The notes beneath the pieces were generated by a model. That model was not told the DNA's origin. It ran no database searches and saw only the letters and a program-made list of their open reading frames with translations. A program made the translations under genes and the position numbers. A stretch of DNA of 58,145 nucleotides from assembly GCA_017453745.1 (NCBI GenBank), contig JAFTEH010000086.1, positions 1-58,145 of the forward strand, in the 5' to 3' direction. The stretch is from Spirochaetaceae bacterium. Lineage in GTDB: Bacteria; Spirochaetota; Spirochaetia; Treponematales; Treponemataceae. The stretch's first letter is position 1, and every line of letters starts with the position of its first letter. Below, in pieces: positions 52,472 through 58,145 of this stretch.

Positions 52472-55191
52472 TAAGCACCCTCCACTTGAAAAGTTGTTCT
52501 ACAAATTTTTTTATATTCGCACTTGACGCAATCCTTAAAATGAATTTCTGGATTTTTTTTAAAGTCCATATTCATTATGTGATCGACAAATTTGTGAATA
52601 ATTGAATTTAAAAACTGCAATGTGCTATCAAATTGCTCTCTTGAATAATCTTTCTTTGATTTGATATATTCACCCATAACTTGCTCATATTTTTTTTGAT
52701 TTAAACTCCAAAAAAAAGCATTTTTAACTTTTGTCTTATCAGAAGTTTTTTCTAACAATAAAACATACATTGCAATTTGAAAATTATCTATGGTATCATC
52801 ATCATTCCAAAGTCTAACATCTTTCGCCGACGGTATTGTATTACTCTTAAAATCATATAGGTCATAAGTATCAGCATCCTGATTATAAAAAACACAATCA
52901 ATAGTTCCATCGAGTACGCAGTCATCAAAGTGTAGTTCAATTTTTTTTTCGATACCAGGAATAGTATATCCAACATAAGTTTCACCGATATGATTAAGTA
53001 GGGCGAAAAGTTCATCTTGTTTTTTTTGATTTAATAATTGTTTAAATGCTTTACTTATAGTGCTAAACTCAGATATTGTGTTTGAAATAATTTTTAATAT
53101 GGGTTCTTTTAATTTTTCAAAACATCCAGATTGAATTTTTCCAAATCGTTCCATCACGAGCGAAAATATTTCTTGTATAATTTTATGAGAAAGATTTCCC
53201 AAGTCAAATGATGAAAGTAATACAGGAAATTCCTCTTTGCTCAGTTTTAAAATGCGCTTTAAAAAAAATGCCGTATGGCATTGAGAAAAATCAGCAAGTT
53301 GTGCTTGACTTACCTTTACCTTTCCATCAACTATATAATTTCGATGATTAAGTTCAGAGTATGTTAATTCTTTCAGTCTATCTGGAATTTTATTTTTCAA
53401 AATTGAATATTGATTTTTTGTACTCGAAAGATAGTTTTCACAAAAGTTTTCAATTCCTGTTTTTTGCATAGAATACAATAAAAACTCGTCATGTACTTTT
53501 GAATCCAAATATTTTTTTTCAGATAAAAATGAATTGTTGTCATGTTTTAATATATCTCTATCTTTTCGTTTTAAACTAGCATGTTTCATCGCATAATCGG
53601 TAAATGTCTTTAACGAATATGATATATGCGCATTACTATTGTTGCAATAACAACGCAAAAACGGAGTGCTTGCATCCACATCATGTGTATTAAGTTCTGT
53701 GCGAACATCATCACGCAAAAAAGATAAGTGATTAAAAATAGCTTTTACTTCTTTTTGTCCTGCATTTAGTAAAAAGTTATATTCAAATGGAGAAATGGCC
53801 ATAACTTGAAATGGAAAAATAGAAATGCTACCTTCTTCGCCTTTGAATACATACATGCTATCATCTAGTAGATTTGTAAAAAAATCAAAGCGAGCATGTG
53901 GGAGTTCATCATTAAATTCAAGTTCAAGTAAACATAAGGATTGTAATTTTTCAATGCAAGAAGATAAAATTAGGTTATCTGCTTCTGAAAAATTACTCAT
54001 ATCAAAAAGAGTATCGCGGAAAGTGATATATGTTTCTCGTAGCTTATCAAAAGTTCTTGCATTAACTAATTTTTCAGTTGTCATTTTAAACTGCATAAAA
54101 AATTGTTGACATTCATATTGCTCTTTTGTCTTTGCATTGTCAAGTGAACGGAATGCCTCTTCCCACACATTTTTACGGGTATCATTTTCTTCCCATGAAC
54201 TAACACAACAAAATTCACTCCCAAAACGCAAAAGAGAATCTACCAGCGTGCGATTTTTCCAGGGAAAATGCATGTTCATAAAAAGAATTTGCATAGCATT
54301 AAAAGCGAACCCAGAGCGCACGGTTTCACTGAGCAAGCGAAACAGAGAACCAATTTGCGTTTTGCCTAGTTTTTCACCTAGTCTAAAACTAATAGGAATG
54401 TTTCGGATATGCGCTTCGCGCTCAATATACGGCTTGAGTTGTTCTAAATCACAAACGCTTATCGCAATCTTATCCGTTTCAACTCCTGCGCTTAATAGTG
54501 TTTCAATTTCAGAAATACAATACTCAATTTCAAGGCGTGAATTTTGAAATTCGGTAGCATACATACAGGTACTATCTAAACTATCTGTATATATATATTC
54601 AATTTTTTTATCTTCAGAAAGAAGATGTGCTGTTTCATAAAAATCTTCTATCAATTCTGGAAAAAAAATAACAATATTTGTTTCATGTTTACAGATACTT
54701 GTTGTATTCCATGAGGGTTCATACAAATGATGTCGTTCCAAAAAAAGTTCATACTGCTTTTTCAGAACTAAAAATTCTTGTAGTACATCAGTCATGTATG
54801 AGTGTTTTTGCATCTTACGATTGAGATTGTCAAGTTGTGGAAGAATAGTCAGCAACCAGCTAGAAAAATGGTCGCTATTTGTCGCACAATCTTTAGGAAT
54901 TATATATTGAAAAATAGGTTCTGTTTCGTTGGCTGCCTCTTTATTTTTTTTTAAAATGTCTTGTACAAAAATCTTTCGTATAACCTGAGTAATAGGACTA
55001 GCCTTTTGGTTTGCATAAAAATACTTTTCTTTAAAAATATCCCAAGCCAAAAACACATCTGCTGCAATACTGGTCAAGCCTGTAATGTCAAGTGAACGCA
55101 AAAACCATGCATGTGCTTCAGCTGCTGTTGGAAAAACAAAAACTGTTTTATTAGCGATTCTTTTTTGTATCTCTTCCTCAATTTTTTTCAT
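52471..55191 (-). CDS. addB: ATP-dependent nuclease subunit B with Fe-S nuclease domain
   Basis: The 906-residue partner of AddA has an inactivated helicase-like body and a C-terminal nuclease domain. It shows LDGTIDCVFYNQ and DLYDFKSNT (about 763-785) with the nuclease Asp and Lys. The Fe-S cluster cysteines are one in FSQCHTAFFLKRIL (about residue 637) and three in CVKCEYKKICR (about 888-898). This C...CxxCxxxxxC pattern is the AddB signature. It begins 27 nt after apbE, with AAGGG upstream of the ATG. An N-terminal ATP site is not obvious. Confidence 0.88.
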   Translation of the reverse strand: MKKIEEEIQKRIANKTVFVFPTAAEAHAWFLRSLDITGLTSIAADVFLAWDIFKEKYFYANQKASPITQVIRKIFVQDILKKNKEAANETEPIFQYIIPKDCATNSDHFSSWLLTILPQLDNLNRKMQKHSYMTDVLQEFLVLKKQYELFLERHHLYEPSWNTTSICKHETNIVIFFPELIEDFYETAHLLSEDKKIEYIYTDSLDSTCMYATEFQNSRLEIEYCISEIETLLSAGVETDKIAISVCDLEQLKPYIEREAHIRNIPISFRLGEKLGKTQIGSLFRLLSETVRSGFAFNAMQILFMNMHFPWKNRTLVDSLLRFGSEFCCVSSWEENDTRKNVWEEAFRSLDNAKTKEQYECQQFFMQFKMTTEKLVNARTFDKLRETYITFRDTLFDMSNFSEADNLILSSCIEKLQSLCLLELEFNDELPHARFDFFTNLLDDSMYVFKGEEGSISIFPFQVMAISPFEYNFLLNAGQKEVKAIFNHLSFLRDDVRTELNTHDVDASTPFLRCYCNNSNAHISYSLKTFTDYAMKHASLKRKDRDILKHDNNSFLSEKKYLDSKVHDEFLLYSMQKTGIENFCENYLSSTKNQYSILKNKIPDRLKELTYSELNHRNYIVDGKVKVSQAQLADFSQCHTAFFLKRILKLSKEEFPVLLSSFDLGNLSHKIIQEIFSLVMERFGKIQSGCFEKLKEPILKIISNTISEFSTISKAFKQLLNQKKQDELFALLNHIGETYVGYTIPGIEKKIELHFDDCVLDGTIDCVFYNQDADTYDLYDFKSNTIPSAKDVRLWNDDDTIDNFQIAMYVLLLEKTSDKTKVKNAFFWSLNQKKYEQVMGEYIKSKKDYSREQFDSTLQFLNSIIHKFVDHIMNMDFKKNPEIHFKDCVKCEYKKICRTTFQVEGA

Positions 55192-55218
55192 TCAAACCCT
55201 TGTTCCCTCTGTCCAATA

Positions 55219-56199
55219 TTAATCGCCTATAAATATAGATTCATCAGTTGCCTGAATAGAACCATCCTTGAAAAAAAATACCGCAACAACATCAAAGTTT
55301 GACAAAACCGACAGGCTTTTTTCATACCCGAGTATAAGACATGCAGTAGCTAAAACATCGGCAAGTGTAGAACTGTCAGCAATGATTGAAACGGACGCTA
55401 TTTCATTTTCTACAGGGTATCCTGTTTTAGGGTCGAGTACATGATGGTATCTCTTTCCATCTTCAAAAAAGAATCTTTCATATATCCCTGAAGTTACAAC
55501 GCTTTTATTTTCTACCGCAACAATTTTTTTTGTCATGTCAAAAGTTCCAGCAGGATCTCTCAAACCAATAGACCAAGCACTGTTAGAAAAAAACTTTTTC
55601 CCTAGTGCAAGGATATTACCGCCTAAGTTAATGATAGCACTTTCTATATTTTCTGCTCGAAGAATACTCGCAATATGGTCCGTTGCATATCCTTTTGCAA
55701 TAGCGCCTAAATCAACTTGACAATATTCAGACATACGCATCACGGATTGTCCTTCTAAACGCAGGTATTCAGATGAACAAAATTCAAGAGTTGCTTCAAT
55801 TTCAGAACTTTCAGGAATTTTCTCATCGTCAAATCCAATACTCCACAAATTAACCAGATGCCCTATTGCAGGTTCAAAAGCGTAATCTGTCAATATCGAA
55901 AAATTTTTAGCTATATCAATAAGTTCATACAATTCATCTGAAACTGTGACAAATGTGTGTGGAGCACTCTTGTTTAGCAAAGCAAGTTCTGCTTTATCAT
56001 CGTGAGCACTAAATATCATTTCAAGTCGTCGTAATTCCTCAAAACATTTGTCAAGTATTTTTTCCGCTTCGGGCGTTTTTGGAATTTGAATTGAACAAAT
56101 AGTTCCTATTACAAATTCATTTTTACTTATTGTTTCATGCTTTGTGCAGGAAAAAAAAGTCAGTAACCAGATAAAACAAAATAACACTATTTTTTTCAT
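55219..56199 (-). CDS. apbE: FAD:protein FMN transferase, lipoprotein (ApbE/Ftp)
   Basis: ApbE moves FMN from FAD onto Thr residues of partner proteins on the outer face of the inner membrane. The T. pallidum homologue Ftp is also a FAD pyrophosphatase. The 326-residue protein has a lipoprotein signal (TFFSC, Cys about 18). Motifs are LGAIAKGYATDHI (about 168-180), NLGGNILALG, HHVLDPKTGYPVEN and the metal-site region STLADVLATACLILG. Its ATG lies directly next to the stop codon of the Gx/EcfT-like gene. Confidence 0.93.
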   Translation of the reverse strand: MKKIVLFCFIWLLTFFSCTKHETISKNEFVIGTICSIQIPKTPEAEKILDKCFEELRRLEMIFSAHDDKAELALLNKSAPHTFVTVSDELYELIDIAKNFSILTDYAFEPAIGHLVNLWSIGFDDEKIPESSEIEATLEFCSSEYLRLEGQSVMRMSEYCQVDLGAIAKGYATDHIASILRAENIESAIINLGGNILALGKKFFSNSAWSIGLRDPAGTFDMTKKIVAVENKSVVTSGIYERFFFEDGKRYHHVLDPKTGYPVENEIASVSIIADSSTLADVLATACLILGYEKSLSVLSNFDVVAVFFFKDGSIQATDESIFIGD

Positions 56200-57252
56200 T
56201 TACTGTATAGCATTATACACACTTGAAAAATAAGTATCAATAATATGTATAATTCCCTTATCATTTTTTTTAAACTGTGGCTTATGTTCAAGCAAATATT
56301 CAAACACATAAAAACTCTTTGCCAGATATTCTCCAAAAACACCCGATATAGACACATGCGTTTTGATAAGCCACTTAGAGAGCAAAACAAAAATCTGAAA
56401 ATACAAAAATCTTTCTATCCCTAAAAGAATCGCTCCTAATGTTATTTTAAAACCAAAAAGAGTGTATAGGATTTTTCCATTTGGTATACAAATATTAACG
56501 ATGAGTAGCGAGATAAAAAAGAAAAGTGTTGTTTTTAGATTTATTTTGACTTTAGACAAAAAGCAGAGTATGATAACAAAGCCACATACGATGGCCTTTA
56601 CAAGTAGGGTATTAAAATAAAATAAAATCACAAAAAGACAGAGCGCAACGAGTATTTTTATAATAAACTCTGTAGAACTTGCCGTTTGCACTTTATCAGT
56701 ATGATGCACTATGTGTATATCAGTTCCGTTTTTGTCAAAAAGGTCTTTGTACCATTGAGATTTTTCGGTAAATGCGGACAAAAAAAATGCAAGAATCAAG
56801 GATGTAACAAAGCCTGTAAGTAAAACGGGAGCAGCAAAGAGTAACACTCCTGTTCCAAATACAAGTGAATACGCTAGTCCTAGATGCGTTACACTTGACA
56901 AAAAAGCTCCAAAACAACTAAGCCCCACAAACGAAATATGCCTTCCGAATACCTTATTGAGCATATACATACCAAGCCCCGAAACAAAGGTACCCCCCAC
57001 CGAAAAAAGAAAAATGTAGGAAAAAAGAGTTCCAGAAACGAGGGCTTGACCGAATACCTTCAATAGTAGCAAAAGCAGAAAATTCTTAAATGTAAGCACC
57101 TGCAGTGCGAGCATAACAACCGCATTTGCTAAGCCGAGCCTAAAAAACGGCAAGGGCTTAGGAATAAGCAACTCTAAACTTGCACAAAAAAAAGTAAGAC
57201 CCGCTAAAAATGCTACAAAATCAGTTTTGCTTGTGTTAGCAGCAACCACCAT
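56200..57252 (-). CDS. Gx-transporter domain fused to EcfT-like domain
   Basis: The 350-residue membrane protein appears to join two parts. Residues about 10-190 match the Gx-transporter family once named heptaprenyl diphosphate synthase component I (PLPFFRLGLANAVVMLALQ, about 30-48, and GLSCFGAFLSSVTHLGLAY). Residues about 205-300 resemble the EcfT/CbiQ membrane subunit of energy-coupling-factor importers. Such proteins occur near ApbE in flavin-based electron-transfer gene sets, so a role in moving flavin or quinone precursors is suggested. The ATG at 57252 overlaps slyD by 17 nt; longer starts would read through the slyD Cys-rich tail in another frame. Confidence 0.72.
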   Translation of the reverse strand: MVVAANTSKTDFVAFLAGLTFFCASLELLIPKPLPFFRLGLANAVVMLALQVLTFKNFLLLLLLKVFGQALVSGTLFSYIFLFSVGGTFVSGLGMYMLNKVFGRHISFVGLSCFGAFLSSVTHLGLAYSLVFGTGVLLFAAPVLLTGFVTSLILAFFLSAFTEKSQWYKDLFDKNGTDIHIVHHTDKVQTASSTEFIIKILVALCLFVILFYFNTLLVKAIVCGFVIILCFLSKVKINLKTTLFFFISLLIVNICIPNGKILYTLFGFKITLGAILLGIERFLYFQIFVLLSKWLIKTHVSISGVFGEYLAKSFYVFEYLLEHKPQFKKNDKGIIHIIDTYFSSVYNAIQ

Positions 57253-57793
57253 CACAGCCACAACCGCAACCACCGTCACCACCATGGCAACCGCAACTCT
57301 CTTCATGGCAGCCACAGCCACAACCATGCGAACGCTGAGAAAGCATTTCTTGCAATGCGTTTATATCTTCATCCTTACTAGCTTCAACCTTTTCAACCTT
57401 AATTTCAAAGGTCAAATCCTTACCAGCGTATGGGTGGTTTGCATCAACTAAAACCTTATCATCGCGTAGTTCCAAAACTTTTACACTGTTGCCAGAACGC
57501 TCATCTTCAAATTCCATGCCAACGGTGAGATTATCTGTATGAAAAATCGACTTATCAACTTCAAAAACAAGCTCTTTTTCGTATTCGCCATATCCTTCAT
57601 CCTTTGGTACAAAAACCGTAAAAGTTTCCCCAGCGCTTTTTCCCGCAAGGGCAGTTTCAAGTTTAGGCAAAATCAAGCCGTAGCCATGTATATAAGTTGC
57701 GTGATCATTTTCTTCCGAGCGAGCAAGAACCGCTCCCGTCGCATCAGAAATCGTATAACTAAATTCTACTTGCGTATTTTGTTCAATCTTCAT
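57236..57793 (-). CDS. slyD: FKBP-type peptidyl-prolyl isomerase SlyD
   Basis: SlyD is a proline isomerase, chaperone and metal carrier that helps insert nickel into hydrogenase or urease. The 185-residue protein has the FKBP domain split by an IF insert (SYTISDATG, GYGLILPKLETALAGKSAGE at about 31-50, and EGYGEYE) and returns with ANHPYAGKDLTFEIKV (about 118-133). The tail (about 157-185) holds twelve Cys and three His in CGC and CH patterns. The ATG has no ribosome binding site, and a promoter ends 8 nt upstream, so the mRNA is probably leaderless. Confidence 0.95.
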   Translation of the reverse strand: MKIEQNTQVEFSYTISDATGAVLARSEENDHATYIHGYGLILPKLETALAGKSAGETFTVFVPKDEGYGEYEKELVFEVDKSIFHTDNLTVGMEFEDERSGNSVKVLELRDDKVLVDANHPYAGKDLTFEIKVEKVEASKDEDINALQEMLSQRSHGCGCGCHEESCGCHGGDGGCGCGCDGGCC

Positions 57794-57801
57794 AGCCTAC
57801 A

Positions 57802-57830
57802 AGTATACTCAAAAAATAGAAAAAAAGCAA
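57802..57830 (-). promoter_or_regulatory. slyD promoter, leaderless layout
   Basis: On the minus strand TTGCTT (57830-57825) and TATACT (57807-57802) are 17 nt apart. Eight nt then lead to the ATG at 57793. It may drive the whole slyD-to-lptD run. Confidence 0.65.
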
Positions 57831-57944
57831 GACTTACAAGTATAATATGCACGGAAATCAAGTTTTAATATAAACAACTGGTTTATGAGTTAATCTTGAC
57901 CAATTTCATAGATAAGTGCCAAAAACTTACTCGCATTTTCAAAG

Positions 57945-58001
57945 ACACCTCTAAAAACTGTGACAGGGCAGCGAAGCATCTAGCCAGTTTTTAGAGGTTC
58001 C
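57945..58001 (+). repeat. Dispersed hairpin repeat, best-preserved copy
   Basis: ACCTCTAAAAACTG (57947-57960) pairs perfectly with CAGTTTTTAGAGGT (57985-57998) over 14 bp. The 24-nt loop holds GACAGGGCAGCGAAGCATC, the same words as in the copies at 9089 and 24731. Confidence 0.85.
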
Positions 58002-58023
58002 CTTGTATATTAAAAACATCGTA

Positions 58024-58145
58024 TTTGCTTAAATTACATAGTGCATAACTTATGAACTTATTACTTTCAGGCGGGTTCTTTAGGGCACAAGTTGACTTAA
58101 GTCCTGAATGCCAACTTGCCGTGGCGACGCTTTTGGAAGGGATAG
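58024..58145 (-). repeat. Right-end repeat, inverted copy of 192-314
   Basis: Read on the minus strand this matches 192-314 closely, sharing CGGCAAGTTGGCATTCAGGA, GAACCCGCCT and TTATGCACTATGTAATTTAA. It keeps a 7-bp hairpin (58088-58094 with 58112-58118). It is cut off by the window edge. No gene lies between slyD and this repeat. Confidence 0.85.

Noticed and set aside
57253..57327. Longer start for the Gx/EcfT-like gene
   Set aside because: The extra residues are an out-of-frame reading of the slyD Cys/Gly-rich tail (repeated Val, Ala and Met).
1..58145. CRISPR arrays, prophage or insertion-sequence genes
   Set aside because: No regularly spaced direct repeats, and no transposase, integrase or phage structural gene was recognised on either strand.

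Overview
The window looks like chromosome from a low-G+C spirochaete, most likely a Treponema. The evidence is a PUR-domain nucleic-acid-binding protein like Borrelia BpuR, a lipoprotein ApbE-type flavin transferase like T. pallidum Ftp, an LptD/OstA-like outer-membrane protein, many lipoproteins with spirochaete-style lipoboxes, a non-standard (archaeal-type) UMP kinase, and strong A/T-rich sigma70-type promoters. No phage genes, transposases, integrases or CRISPR arrays were found. The content is mostly housekeeping and envelope genes.

Layout. 1-314 is repeat sequence rich in hairpins. 451-1715 is rpmF-acpP-rnc behind a strong promoter. 1891-4464 holds nagB, a PerM/AI-2E-type membrane protein and a YgjV-GNAT fusion. 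4528-9058 holds a bacteriohemerythrin, a membrane protein, a PC4-like protein, uvrB and an HD hydrolase. 9561-13660 holds a Fur/PerR regulator, a U32 peptidase-like RNA-modification enzyme and galE, separated by hairpin-rich spacers. 13811-19410 holds a CHASE2 cyclase, an orphan duplicated ABC ATPase and a glycoside hydrolase. 20074-25457 holds rpmB with tRNA-Asn in one transcript, a small outer-membrane protein, rpsU, an OmpA-like protein, radA and ssb. 25944-37553 holds a BamA-like protein, pgsA, a solute-binding lipoprotein, a chemoreceptor with an N-terminal cysteine motif, the PUR protein, an FNT channel, and a ComFB-domain/hypothetical/nagZ/GNAT cluster. 37811-42731 is a complete oppABCDF oligopeptide importer. 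42972-44236 holds the UMP kinase and a short membrane J protein. 44348-57793, all on the minus strand, runs slyD, Gx-transporter/EcfT-like protein, apbE, addB, addA, a HerA-like ATPase and lptD.

Three themes go beyond ordinary annotation. First, several genes (bacteriohemerythrin, uvrB, galE, slyD, a hypothetical at 34398, and nearly pgsA) have a -10 element ending only 6-11 nt before the start codon and no Shine-Dalgarno sequence. They probably make leaderless or near-leaderless mRNAs, while the ribosomal, chemoreceptor and transport genes have normal ribosome binding sites. Second, the spacers carry a dispersed hairpin family (arms like ACCTCTAAAAACTG) and at least three larger multi-hairpin blocks, two of which share a core. 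Third, the two window ends carry inverted copies of the same repeat of about 120 nt, so the whole 57.7-kb interval lies between inverted repeats.

All calls come from reading the sequence; no database search was run.
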